The position numbers and the translations under genes were made by a program. This document shows, piece by piece, positions 52,219 to 61,936 of a stretch of DNA of 64,000 nt. How positions within the stretch are numbered: the stretch's first letter is position 1; each line of letters opens with the position of its first letter. Origin of the DNA: Methyloversatilis sp. RAC08 (lineage in GTDB: Bacteria > Pseudomonadota > Gammaproteobacteria > Burkholderiales > Rhodocyclaceae); NCBI RefSeq assembly GCF_001713355.1, contig NZ_CP016448.1:3286001-3350000 (forward strand). Direction: 5' to 3'. The notes beneath the pieces are model-generated. The model did no database searches. It saw only the letters and a list, made by a program, of their open reading frames with translations, and had not been told where the DNA came from.

Positions 52219-52253
52219 GCCCGCCCCCGCATTCAGCGGGGTCGGGCTTTTTT
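52219..52253 (+). terminator. Rho-independent terminator after DUF1329 copy 2
   Basis: GCCCGCCCCCGC and GCGGGGTCGGGC form a stem with one mismatch and loop ATTCA, followed by six T. It lies 43 bp after the stop codon and ends the acx/envelope transcript. Confidence 0.92.
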
Positions 52254-52326
52254 CTCATGTCTGGCGGAGCTCAGGAAGTGACCAGGAACCCACGTTTGCG
52301 TGATTGCATGATCACAAGGTTCAACA

Positions 52327-54294
52327 ATGAAGGTATTCACGCCCTCTGATTACGAGTGGAAGGGCACCCGGCTTGCCCTGTTCATCGAACGTCATGGATA
52401 TGGAACGCTGGATCAACTGCAGGAAGATGCAGAACGTGATCCCGCGACGTTCTGGGATCGGGTGTTGCAGGAAATCGGACTGGAATGGCAGGTCCCGTAT
52501 CGGCAGACGCTCGATCTGTCGGGTGGAATCATGTGGCCGGACTGGTTCGTCGGCGGCCGACTGGATCTGGTCGACAATCTCGTCGGCAAGCATGCCAGGC
52601 GAAACGGCGAAAAGGTCGCGATCCGGTGGGAAGGCGATGCGGGAGAGTTCCGCAGTCTGACCTACGGTGACCTTGCGGATGAGGTGGCCCGTGTCGCATC
52701 AGGGCTGCAGGCCATCGACATGCGAGCAGGTGACCGGCTTGCAATCTACCTTCCGATGATTCCCGAAGCTGCGGTGGTCATGCTTGCTGCAGCCAGTATA
52801 GGGGTCGTTTCAGTCCCACTCTTTTCAGGCCTCTCGTCCGATGCCATGGCCAAATGTCTGGCCGATTCGGGCGCTACGGTGCTGATCTGTGCCAACAGCC
52901 ATGACCGCCGGGGTCAGCCGATACGCATGCTCCCCGTTGCGCTGAGTGCGGCATCTCAATGTGCGTCTATCCGCCATGTCATCGTGGTGGACCGAAAGCC
53001 GTCGGCAGGTTCGTATGGGCGTGATCAAGATGAATTCAGCTTTGGCGTGCTGGGCTACGAAGCATTGAAGTCCCTTCCGTCGCACGGTTCCGGTGCGCAG
53101 AGCTTCCCACCCGATCAGACCTTGATGCTGATCTACACATCGGGTACTGCAGGACGCCCCAGGGCAGTCATCCATACCCATGCCGGATTTCCGGTCAAGG
53201 CGGCGCAGGATCTCGCGATGGCGTTTGACCTGAAGGCCGACGACACCTTGATGTGGGTGACCGACATGGGCTGGCTGATGGGCCCGTGGATGGTGTTTGG
53301 CGGGCTTATGCTTGGCAGCACGATCGTCTTGTGCGAAGCGCCGCCTGACCATCCGGATCCGGGTCGCCTGTGGCGTGTGGTCAAGTCCCACGGCGTGACC
53401 CATCTGGGCTTTTCACCCAGTCTGGTGCGCAGCCTGATGGGCAGTCACGACGCGGTACCCCCGCCCGGCATGCTTGATACGCTCAAGGTGTTCGGGTCGA
53501 CCGGCGAGGCATGGAACGAAACGCCCTGGCTTTGGCTGTTCGAAACCGTCGGCAAGCGCAGGCGGCCCATCATCAACTACTCTGGCGGCACGGAGGTGGG
53601 GGGCGGAATACTGACCTGCTTCCCCGGGCTGCCCCAGGTGGCATGTGGGTTCAATGGCCCGATACCGGGTATGGCAGCAGACATCGTCGATGCCGCAGGC
53701 CGGCCGGTTCGCGGGACCGTCGGCGAACTGGTCGTGCGACAGCCGTGGCCCGGCATGGCGCGCGGTTTCTGGAAGGACTGCGCGCGCTACGAAGAAACTT
53801 ACTGGTCGCGCCTTCCGGACGCCTGGCTGCATGGTGACTGGGCGAGCATGGACAGTGACGGCTACTGGTTCGTGCATGGCCGCAGCGATGACACGATCCG
53901 CGTGGCGGGCAAGCGCCTTGGTCCGATCGAATTCGAATCGGCGCTCGTGTCGCATCCGCTCGTCGCCGAGGCGGTTGCAGTAGGTGTTCCTGACGCGGTG
54001 AAGGGGGAGGCCGTGGTGTGTTTCGTCCGCCTGCATGACGCCCGGACCGATTCAGATACCGGCTGGAGCGTATGGGAGTCCGAACTGTCGGATCACGTGG
54101 CGCGGTTGCTCGGCAAGCCTTTGCGTCCGGCACGTATTCATGTCCTCGGGCAGATTCCGAAGATGCGCAATGGCAAGGTGTTGCGCCGGGTGCTTCGAAG
54201 TGCCTACATCGGTCGACCTGTCGGCGACCTTTCGTGCATGGAAGATCCGCGTTCCATTGACGAAGTGCTCAGCCTGCGCAACGCCTGGGCTTGA
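52327..54294 (+). CDS. AMP-forming acyl-CoA synthetase, candidate acetoacetyl-CoA synthetase
   Basis: A 655-aa ANL-superfamily ligase with an N-terminal acetyl-CoA-synthetase-type extension (FWDRVLQEIGLEW). The phosphate loop reads YTSGTAGRPR, where GTTGxPK is usual, so the terminal Lys is Arg. Next come the NYSGGTEVGG adenine motif, HGDWASMD, and the A10 motif PKMRNGKVLRR with catalytic Lys at about 617. It activates a carboxylic acid to its CoA thioester with ATP to AMP. Placement between acxABC and a thiolase suggests acetoacetate, but acetate or propionate are possible. ATG 52327 has an AAGG site. It starts its own transcript after the terminator. Confidence 0.8.
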   Translation: MKVFTPSDYEWKGTRLALFIERHGYGTLDQLQEDAERDPATFWDRVLQEIGLEWQVPYRQTLDLSGGIMWPDWFVGGRLDLVDNLVGKHARRNGEKVAIRWEGDAGEFRSLTYGDLADEVARVASGLQAIDMRAGDRLAIYLPMIPEAAVVMLAAASIGVVSVPLFSGLSSDAMAKCLADSGATVLICANSHDRRGQPIRMLPVALSAASQCASIRHVIVVDRKPSAGSYGRDQDEFSFGVLGYEALKSLPSHGSGAQSFPPDQTLMLIYTSGTAGRPRAVIHTHAGFPVKAAQDLAMAFDLKADDTLMWVTDMGWLMGPWMVFGGLMLGSTIVLCEAPPDHPDPGRLWRVVKSHGVTHLGFSPSLVRSLMGSHDAVPPPGMLDTLKVFGSTGEAWNETPWLWLFETVGKRRRPIINYSGGTEVGGGILTCFPGLPQVACGFNGPIPGMAADIVDAAGRPVRGTVGELVVRQPWPGMARGFWKDCARYEETYWSRLPDAWLHGDWASMDSDGYWFVHGRSDDTIRVAGKRLGPIEFESALVSHPLVAEAVAVGVPDAVKGEAVVCFVRLHDARTDSDTGWSVWESELSDHVARLLGKPLRPARIHVLGQIPKMRNGKVLRRVLRSAYIGRPVGDLSCMEDPRSIDEVLSLRNAWA

Positions 54295-54339
54295 CTGTCC
54301 GAAGTGGGTGCGTCCTAATATCGAACACATGAAAACCTC

Positions 54340-54353
54340 TCACGACGTCGTGA
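54340..54353. promoter_or_regulatory. 14-bp perfect palindrome TCACGACGTCGTGA upstream of thiolase
   Basis: It sits 46 bp after the synthetase stop and about 140 bp before the thiolase start. It is a candidate operator. The 197-bp gap also has a TGTTGCG half-site at 54420-54426 resembling the acx palindrome arm. Confidence 0.4.
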
Positions 54354-54491
54354 TCAACGTGTGGGAAGTCCGGTCTGCGACAGCTGGTTCCGGTGCACAG
54401 TTGCGAACGAGCGTGAGTGTGTTGCGAGAAGCAGCATCCTGCGGTGCGTCAGCCCTTCACTTCTTCGTGTGCAACCCTTCAGGAGCATGAA

Positions 54492-55700
54492 TTGAATTCA
54501 GCCCAGGATCCTGTAGTCATCGTTGCCGCCCGGCGTACGCCACTCGGTGGCTTCCTGGGTGAGTTGTCGTCTCTCGCCGCCCCGCAACTCGGTTCCATTG
54601 CGCTTGCGGCTGCGGTGCAGCAAGCGGGTGTCCAGGCGTCAGACATCGAAGAGCTCTACATGGGCTGCGTACTGCCAGCGGGTATCGGACAGGCGCCCGC
54701 CCGCCAGGCGGCCCTTGGCGCTGGCCTCCCTTATTCCTGTGCGTGCACGACGGTCAGCAAGGTGTGCGGGTCGGGCATGAAAGCGGTCATGCTGGCACAT
54801 GATTCAATCGTCGCCGGCTCCGCAGGCATTGTTGCTGCGGGGGGCATGGAATCGATGAGCAACGCGCCTTACCTCCTTTCGCGCGCACGCAGCGGCTATC
54901 GGCTTGGCCACGATCGGGTCATCGATCACATGTTTTTCGACGGCCTGGAAGATGCCTACAACGATCGTGGCTCGTTGATGGGCGTGTTCGCCGAGCAATG
55001 CGCTGACGAGTACGGTTTTTCGCGTGAGGACCAGGATGCCTGGGCGCTGCGCTCGCTGACGCGCTCGCGTGACGCAGCAGCAGCTGGCGCCTTTGACTGG
55101 GAAATCGCGCCGGTAACGGTTGCCGGCAAGGGACGCGGCGCGCCAGCCACGGTCATTGCGCGCGATGAGCAGCCGCAGTCGGCCAAACCGGAAAAAATTC
55201 CTGCCCTCAAGCCCGCGTTCAGAGCGGATGGAACCGTCACGGCCGCGAATTCGAGTTCGATCTCGGATGGTGCGGCGGTCGTGCTCATGATGCGCGCCTC
55301 GCGTGCGTCGGCACTGGGCTTGACACCGCTTGCCCGTATCGTTGCCCACGCGTCCTATGCAGGCGAACCGCGGCGTTTCCCGATGGCCCCCGCGTTTTCG
55401 ATCCGCGGTGCGATCGAACGCAGCGGCTGGAGGATGGCTGATGTCGATCTATTTGAGATCAACGAGGCATTTGCAGTGGTGACGCTCGCTGCAATTCGTG
55501 ACCTCGGTCTGGACGCGGATCAGGTCAACCCCCATGGTGGTGCCTGTGCGATGGGCCACCCGATCGGCGCCACGGGTGCGCGCCTGATCGTTACGCTTCT
55601 TGGTGCACTGCGCCGTGCAGGCGGCCGTCGCGGTGTGGCAAGCTTGTGCATCGGTGGCGGTGAAGCCACGGCAGTAGCGCTTGAGTTGTGGCAGGAGTAA
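54492..55700 (+). CDS. Thiolase (acetyl-CoA C-acetyltransferase type)
   Basis: A 402-aa thiolase expected to cleave acetoacetyl-CoA with CoA to two acetyl-CoA, the last step of acetone use. The catalytic residues are present: C92 in KVCGSGM, H356 in GGACAMGHPIGATG and C386 in LCIGGGEA. The start is most likely TTG 54492, with AGGAG 7 bp upstream. The nearby ATG at 54487 is out of frame and meets a stop after two codons; a longer frame from 54417 reads into the ribosome site and is rejected. It is probably cotranscribed with, or follows, the synthetase. A biosynthetic (PhaA-like) role is also possible. Confidence 0.9.
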   Translation: MNSAQDPVVIVAARRTPLGGFLGELSSLAAPQLGSIALAAAVQQAGVQASDIEELYMGCVLPAGIGQAPARQAALGAGLPYSCACTTVSKVCGSGMKAVMLAHDSIVAGSAGIVAAGGMESMSNAPYLLSRARSGYRLGHDRVIDHMFFDGLEDAYNDRGSLMGVFAEQCADEYGFSREDQDAWALRSLTRSRDAAAAGAFDWEIAPVTVAGKGRGAPATVIARDEQPQSAKPEKIPALKPAFRADGTVTAANSSSISDGAAVVLMMRASRASALGLTPLARIVAHASYAGEPRRFPMAPAFSIRGAIERSGWRMADVDLFEINEAFAVVTLAAIRDLGLDADQVNPHGGACAMGHPIGATGARLIVTLLGALRRAGGRRGVASLCIGGGEATAVALELWQE

Positions 55701-55826
55701 GCTTTGCGTAAGTTTCGGATACGCCAGCGATTTATCGCCCGAGAGGGCCCTGCATTGATCGCTGCAGTACTTCCGGCGAATTTCCCTTCGTCGGCGCAGA
55801 AGATTTAAATTCAGCCCGCGAGACGG

Positions 55827-55842
55827 TGTACCTCGAAGTACA
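55827..55842. promoter_or_regulatory. Imperfect palindrome TGTACCTCGAAGTACA
   Basis: TGTAC and GTACA arms surround CTCGAA, with 7 of 8 positions of each half matching. It lies about 100 bp upstream of acxR and is a possible operator. Confidence 0.3.
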
Positions 55843-55880
55843 TCGCTACGCAGGTCCTGGAGGAGCCGGACCCAGTGCTT

Positions 55881-55906
55881 CGCAACGCGATGTTGTGTCG
55901 TACCGG
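55881..55906. promoter_or_regulatory. Degenerate copy of the acx palindrome upstream of acxR
   Basis: At 55890-55906, ATGTTGTGTCGTACCGG agrees with ATGTTGCGTCGCAACAT at 11 of the first 13 positions. A separate CGCAAC lies at 55881-55886, giving overlapping half-sites 36 bp before the acxR ATG, a position suited to autorepression. Confidence 0.5.
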
Positions 55907-55942
55907 GCATCCGTCTGCCTCCGTGCAAAAAAGGAGGTGGCC

Positions 55943-57997
55943 ATGGATGTAAGGGACGACGATCAAAGCCAGATGTTTTCCCGCCCTGAGCGTGACCGGG
56001 ACGTCATGAAACACTGGGAGCGAGTGCTCAACGGTGAAGAGTGCAGTTCCGATGCGCTGCGCCGGCTGATCGACGATTCCTGGCGCCGTTGCCTGAACGC
56101 GCACGTTGATCCGGGCAAGTACCAAGCCCCGCCTCCCCTGAGCGAGAATTCGCTCTATTCCCTGCAACAGAAGCACGGTGATCTGCTCAGCGCCAGCACG
56201 CCTGTCATGGCGATGGCGCGTGATTTTCTGGCCGAAACAGGCACCATCATGGTGCTTACGGACCACAGCGGTACCATCCTCAGTCTCGAAGGCGACCATG
56301 CGACGCGCGAAGAAGGCGAAAGCATGAACATGACGCCCGGCGCAAGCTGGAGCGAAACCGCCTGTGGCACGAATGCAATCGGCACGGCGATCGCCGTGCG
56401 TCATCCGGTTCAGATCCATTCAGCCGAGCATTACTGCGCCGGCATCAAGCGCTGGACCTGCTCATCGACCGTCATCCTTGATCCCTACGACAGTTCGGTG
56501 CTGGGCGCGATCGACGTGTCCGGACTGCACCAGACCTACAACCGTCACAGCCTTGCGCTGGTGGTGGCGACTGCCAGCAAGATCGAGGGGCGTCTGGCCA
56601 AGCATGAAATGGGCATCCGTTTCCGCCTGCTTGAGCGCTGCATGCACAGACTGACGCATTCCAGTGGTGACGGCGTCGTGGTTTTCGATCGCCGAGGCAA
56701 CCCGGTCAAGACCAACGAGCGGGCAGAAGAAGCGCTCAATCAACTCGCGGTTGGCCGCATCGGCTCGCGCAGGCTCGATATTGCGTCGATCTCGCTCGGC
56801 CATGCTACCGACGACGGGCTGCCTGCCGGCCTGCAGGGCTGGATTGCACCCGAATGGCTGGAACCGGTATTCGACAACGGCCAGCGTATCGGCACCTTGC
56901 AGACGATTCCGATCTTCCGTCCTCGCGCGGCTCACAGCAGCGCTGCGACGCTGGTTGCGGAGAGCGCAGCACAGGAGCCGAGCAAGCTTGACTGCGTCGT
57001 GGGCAAGGATCCGGCGCTGGTCGAATCGGTCGAGCGTGCGCGTCAGCTGTCCAAATCGAATGTACCGGTGCTGCTTCTCGGCGAAACCGGTGTCGGCAAA
57101 GAGGTGTTTGCCAAAGGCATTCACGATTGCGGCAGCGCGAAGTCGGCGCCTTTCGTCGTCGTCAATTGCGGCGGCCTGTCGCGCGAATTGCTGGCGACGG
57201 AATTGTTCGGCTACGCGGAAGGCTCGTTCACCGGCGCACGACGCGGCGGCATGATGGGCAAGATCGAAGCAGCCAACGGTGGCACGCTGTTTCTGGACGA
57301 ATTGGGCGAAATGCCGCTCGACATGCAACCGCACCTGCTGCGCGTGCTCGAAGAGGGCGAAATCTACCGGCTCGGTGAAAACGCGCCGCGCAAGGTCAAG
57401 TTCCGGCTCATCACCGCGACCAACCGCGACCTGCGCAAGGAGGTGACTGACGGTCGATTCCGCATGGATCTTTATTACCGCGTCGCCGTGACCAGCATCC
57501 GCATCCCGCCGCTGCGCGACCGTCTGAGCGACATTCCGGTGCTGTCTCGCGCGCTGATAGAAAAACTCGCGCTGCACCACGGTGTGGCGGCCCCGCAACT
57601 GAGTGCGGCCGACCTTGGTGACCTGGCGTCCTACTCGTGGCCCGGCAATGTGCGTGAATTGCGCAATGTGCTGGAATCGATGCTGCTGACCGGAGAGCGT
57701 CCGCGCGCGATCATCCACACCGATGAGCCGCAGGTTCGCGGTATTCGTCCGTTTGATGCGCCGATGCATGGCGGAGAGCAGCACATGTTCGGCATCGGCG
57801 AAGTGCGCGACAGCCGTCGTCTTGAAGAAGCCGAGCGCGAAGCCATCCTTAGCGCGATCGACGGAAGCCATGGAAACATGGCGCTGGCAGCGCGTTCGCT
57901 TGGCATCGCCAAGAGCACGCTCTATCTGAAACTGAAGAAGTTCGGGCTGGATGCGCTGGTTGAACGGGCCCGAGAGGTTCACGCCAAAGGCCATTGA
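55943..57997 (+). CDS. acxR: Sigma-54-dependent activator of acetone catabolism (AcoR/AcxR type)
   Basis: A 684-aa enhancer-binding protein. The N-terminal sensor is GAF-like (about residues 60-210) with SETACGTNAIGTAI and the DPYDSSVLGAIDVSG segment typical of AcoR-type regulators. It is followed by a linker, the AAA+ domain (Walker A GETGVGK 380-386; GSFTGA 427-432, a variant of the sigma-54-contact GAFTGA with Ser for Ala; Walker B LFLDE around D452) and a C-terminal Fis helix-turn-helix (NMALAARSLGIAKSTLYLKLKK). ATG 55943 has AAGGAGG 5 bp upstream; a longer frame from 55826 is rejected. With sigma-54 promoters before acxA and scoA it is the obvious activator; acetone or a derivative as the effector is inference. 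Confidence 0.9.
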   Translation: MDVRDDDQSQMFSRPERDRDVMKHWERVLNGEECSSDALRRLIDDSWRRCLNAHVDPGKYQAPPPLSENSLYSLQQKHGDLLSASTPVMAMARDFLAETGTIMVLTDHSGTILSLEGDHATREEGESMNMTPGASWSETACGTNAIGTAIAVRHPVQIHSAEHYCAGIKRWTCSSTVILDPYDSSVLGAIDVSGLHQTYNRHSLALVVATASKIEGRLAKHEMGIRFRLLERCMHRLTHSSGDGVVVFDRRGNPVKTNERAEEALNQLAVGRIGSRRLDIASISLGHATDDGLPAGLQGWIAPEWLEPVFDNGQRIGTLQTIPIFRPRAAHSSAATLVAESAAQEPSKLDCVVGKDPALVESVERARQLSKSNVPVLLLGETGVGKEVFAKGIHDCGSAKSAPFVVVNCGGLSRELLATELFGYAEGSFTGARRGGMMGKIEAANGGTLFLDELGEMPLDMQPHLLRVLEEGEIYRLGENAPRKVKFRLITATNRDLRKEVTDGRFRMDLYYRVAVTSIRIPPLRDRLSDIPVLSRALIEKLALHHGVAAPQLSAADLGDLASYSWPGNVRELRNVLESMLLTGERPRAIIHTDEPQVRGIRPFDAPMHGGEQHMFGIGEVRDSRRLEEAEREAILSAIDGSHGNMALAARSLGIAKSTLYLKLKKFGLDALVERAREVHAKGH

Positions 57998-58013
57998 TCG
58001 AACGCTTGAAAAA

Positions 58014-58045
58014 GGGAGGCCGAACTCGCCGGCCTCCCTTTTTTT
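58014..58045. terminator. Bidirectional intrinsic terminator
   Basis: GGGAGGCC and GGCCTCCC form a perfect stem followed by seven T on the plus strand and by TTTTTC on the minus strand. It serves acxR and the convergent anti-sigma gene. Confidence 0.9.
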
Positions 58046-58057
58046 GTCCCAAGTTCT

Positions 58058-58768
58058 TTACATGACCTTGACGGCCCGACCGATGAAAAGGATGGGGCCT
58101 GTCGGACGATCGATCGGCGAGCCCTTTTCCGGTTCCAGCGTGATTTCGAACAGTTGGTTGTTTTCCAGCGGCGGCAGCCTGTCCAGTTTCACATCCAGCG
58201 TGCGGCCCGGCTGAACCAGCCCGAGCGAAACAGGGCCTTTCCACTTGTCTGCCTTGGTCCAGAACTGGAAAGCCTTGGCCGGCGGCACTTCGCTGCTGCC
58301 CAGCGGGATCAGTTTGAGGGACTGTTCGGTGCTGGCCTGGATCACCCAGCCAGGTGCCTTGTCGTCAGGCGCCACCAGCACCACCATGTAGCGCGGTGTG
58401 TCATCGCGCGGCGCACCGGACAAGCCGGCAACCGCCAATATCGTTGCGGCGGCAAATCCGGTAGCCGCAAGGGAGCGCCAGAACGCCAGGTTGTCCCACA
58501 GACGGCTCCATGCTGAAGGCTCGGCGGGCGGCACCTTGCGCGCAGCCGGTGCAATGCTGCGTTCTATGCGCGACCACAGCGCCGGGGGCAGGGCCTCTGG
58601 TTCAACCATCGCAGCGAGCGGAAGCAGGCGCTCCTCCCAAAAGGTCACTTCTGCGGCGAGAGCCGGGTCGGCTGCGACCTGCCGGCTGACCTGCGCACGC
58701 TCGTCTTCGTCGAGCAGGCCGAGCACATAGAGGCCGGCGAGTTCACTGTTGTCCATGGGCTCATTCAT
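58058..58768 (-). CDS. Anti-sigma factor, RskA family
   Basis: A 236-aa single-pass membrane protein. The cytoplasmic anti-sigma part (ELAGLYVLGLLDEDERAQV, with the alternating small and acidic residues of ASD-like domains) covers about residues 1-85. A transmembrane helix follows near 97-117 (SLAATGFAAATILAVAGL), then a periplasmic RskA C-terminal domain (YMVVLVAPDDKAPGWVI). Its ATG overlaps the sigma gene stop (ATGA), so the two proteins are made together. It should hold the sigma factor until an envelope signal triggers release. No zinc-binding HxxxCxxC is seen. Confidence 0.88.
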   Translation of the reverse strand: MNEPMDNSELAGLYVLGLLDEDERAQVSRQVAADPALAAEVTFWEERLLPLAAMVEPEALPPALWSRIERSIAPAARKVPPAEPSAWSRLWDNLAFWRSLAATGFAAATILAVAGLSGAPRDDTPRYMVVLVAPDDKAPGWVIQASTEQSLKLIPLGSSEVPPAKAFQFWTKADKWKGPVSLGLVQPGRTLDVKLDRLPPLENNQLFEITLEPEKGSPIDRPTGPILFIGRAVKVM

Positions 58769-59328
58769 GCAAGACACTCCTTCAGTGCCTGCAGCCCGCG
58801 ACGTATCCAGGCCTTGACCGTTCCCAGCGGTGTGTTCATTCGGCTCGCAATTTCCGTGTGCGTGCAACCTTCCAGATAGGCCAGCAAAATACTTGAACGC
58901 TTCGCAACATCAAGTTTTTCCAGACATTCGTACAGTTGCCCCGATTCGGACGACAGCAACACCTGTTCGTACGGGTCGGCAGCGCTGGAGCCTGCCTCAT
59001 CTGCGAATTCGGTCTCCGGCGTGGCATCAACCGACACCTCCCGTGCGTGGTCACGGATATGGTTCAACGCGCCGTGGCGAACGATGCTGTAGATCCAGCC
59101 ACGCGCCGAACCGCGGCTGGGGTCAAAGCTCGCCGCCTTGTCCCAGATGCGAACGAAGGCGTCGTGCAGGACATCTTCGGCAATGTCGCGCCGGCGTACG
59201 ATGCGGATTGCGACGCCAAGCAGCCGACCGCCTTCAAGCTGATATATGCGATGGAGTGCGCTGCGCTCGCCCTTTACGCATGCAGCGAGGGCGGCTTCGA
59301 AGTCAAAGTCGTCCGTCAGTGAGCTCAT
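58765..59328 (-). CDS. ECF RNA polymerase sigma factor (SigK-like)
   Basis: A 187-aa group IV sigma factor. Region 2 includes DIAEDVLHDAFVRIW (core binding) and the SARGWIYSIVRHGALNHIR recognition helix. Region 4 ends with TEIASRMNTPLGTVKAWIRRG as the -35-binding helix-turn-helix. ATG 59328 is preferred over TTG 59331; no strong ribosome site is seen upstream, so expression may be low. The partner anti-sigma gene overlaps by 4 bp. Targets are unknown. The intergenic DNA upstream carries a long inverted repeat. Confidence 0.92.
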   Translation of the reverse strand: MSSLTDDFDFEAALAACVKGERSALHRIYQLEGGRLLGVAIRIVRRRDIAEDVLHDAFVRIWDKAASFDPSRGSARGWIYSIVRHGALNHIRDHAREVSVDATPETEFADEAGSSAADPYEQVLLSSESGQLYECLEKLDVAKRSSILLAYLEGCTHTEIASRMNTPLGTVKAWIRRGLQALKECLA

Positions 59329-59833
59329 CAAGTCATCCGGAGGAAGGAGCGAACCCGCCGAAGTATGTCAGCAAGCTCGCCGATCGTGCCAGGGGCTGTT
59401 CGCATCGGATTCGTGCGTCACGTCGTCCTTGGGTTGGCTGCACGCGTGATGTAAGAATCCGATGCGAACAGCCCCCGGCACATGGTTTGTGTTTCAGCTA
59501 CCCGAAACCGGACAGGACGGATGCAGCACAACATGTGCGGGCGGGTGAGTGCCGCGCCAAATGTTGCAATGCGAAAAAGCACTTGCAAACATACGCCGGT
59601 GTCTGTAAAGTCCGTCCCTCAGTGCAGAGCGGCCGATTTCCGATCGGCTTCCGGGTCATTCCGGTGCGTGCACAGCAAGTTATCGTCCCTGGCCTGTCTT
59701 TTTCTCCCGCCTGTTTGGTCATGCGTGGTTGATCGGTTAGTGCCGATAGATCGTCGGGACTTCGCCCGACCAACCCGCTCCTTCCGTTCTGCCTAGCGCA
59801 GCACGGCGGGTGGCCATCGTGTGGAAAAAACTC
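59329..59833. other. 505-bp divergent gap between sigma factor and helicase genes
   Basis: No gene supported. The only marked structure is the 96-bp inverted-repeat element at 59386-59481. Promoters of both neighbours must lie here, but none was recognised with confidence. Confidence 0.5.
59386..59481. repeat. 96-bp element with 27-bp inverted repeats
   Basis: The left arm 59386-59412 and right arm 59455-59481 are reverse complements with a single mismatch (arms begin GTGCC and contain GGGCTGTTCGCATCGGATTC); the spacer is 42 bases. No T run adjoins it and no gene ends beside it. It could be a small MITE-like element with terminal repeats or a structured RNA or DNA site. Confidence 0.8.
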
Positions 59834-61129
<1,296 letters not shown>

Positions 61130-61151
61130 TCGCTGAAGCAGCCTGACACGG

Positions 61152-61190
61152 GCGAAGGGGCATCGGGGAACCGGTGCCCCTTCGCTTTTT
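61152..61190 (+). terminator. Rho-independent terminator after helicase gene
   Basis: GCGAAGGGGCA pairs perfectly with TGCCCCTTCGC and is followed by five T, 22 bp after the stop codon. Confidence 0.92.
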
Positions 61191-61261
61191 CATTTATTGC
61201 TCTACGGGTGTAAAGTTCGCACCTTTTTCCGGGCGGCGCGGGCTGCCGGAGGACCTTGACG

Positions 61262-61768
61262 ATGAGTGCTTCTGAAGCAGCGCGAGCGCCCCGGGTTGGC
61301 GTGGTGATGGGGTCGAATTCCGACTGGGACACACTGCGCGCGGCGACAGCGCTGCTCGAGCAGTTCGGCGTGCCTTTCGAGGCGCGCGTCGTGTCGGCGC
61401 ACCGCACGCCGGACCTGCTGTTCGCGTATGCCGAGGAGGCGCGCGCGCGCGGTCTGCGCGCCATCATCGCCGGAGCCGGCGGCGCGGCGCATCTGCCCGG
61501 TATGCTGGCGGCGAAGACCACCGTACCGGTGCTGGGTGTGCCGGTGCAGTCGAAGGCACTCAATGGCATGGATTCATTGCTGTCCATCGTGCAGATGCCC
61601 AAAGGTATTCCGGTCGCCACCTTTGCAATCGGCGAGGCCGGCGCCGCCAATGCGGCGCTGTTTGCGATCGCACTTCTGGCGGGCGAAGATGTGGCGCTGG
61701 CCCGGGCGCTGGATGCCTTCCGCGCCCGGCAGACCCAGACCGTGCTCGACATGAAGCTTGACGGCTGA
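61262..61768 (+). CDS. purE: N5-carboxyaminoimidazole ribonucleotide mutase
   Basis: Class I PurE, 168 aa, which converts N5-CAIR to CAIR in purine synthesis. The active-site signatures [16 protein letters not shown] and [12 protein letters not shown] are intact, and [23 protein letters not shown] is typical. ATG 61262 is set by GGAGG at 61248-61252; a TTG two codons earlier is too close to it. It is followed at 168 bp by purK in the same direction. Nothing recognisable lies in that gap. Confidence 0.96.
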   Translation: MSASEAARAPRVGVVMGSNSDWDTLRAATALLEQFGVPFEARVVSAHRTPDLLFAYAEEARARGLRAIIAGAGGAAHLPGMLAAKTTVPVLGVPVQSKALNGMDSLLSIVQMPKGIPVATFAIGEAGAANAALFAIALLAGEDVALARALDAFRARQTQTVLDMKLDG

Positions 61769-61936
61769 CCACGCGTTCAGGTGCCGCCTGCCAGAAGCGG
61801 CCATTTGTCCGGCAGGTGCAATGCAGGCTCCCGTCATGCAGGTTATTGTATTCGCGGAATTTAATCGCTCTTCGGGCAATGCTTCGCCGCATATGGACGA
61901 TGCAGGTACCGAGCGCTTTCATCGGAGTCGCAACAC

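Noticed and set aside
59386-59481. Long inverted repeat as a transcription terminator
   Set aside because: No T tract on either side and no coding end nearby; both neighbouring genes start rather than stop around it.
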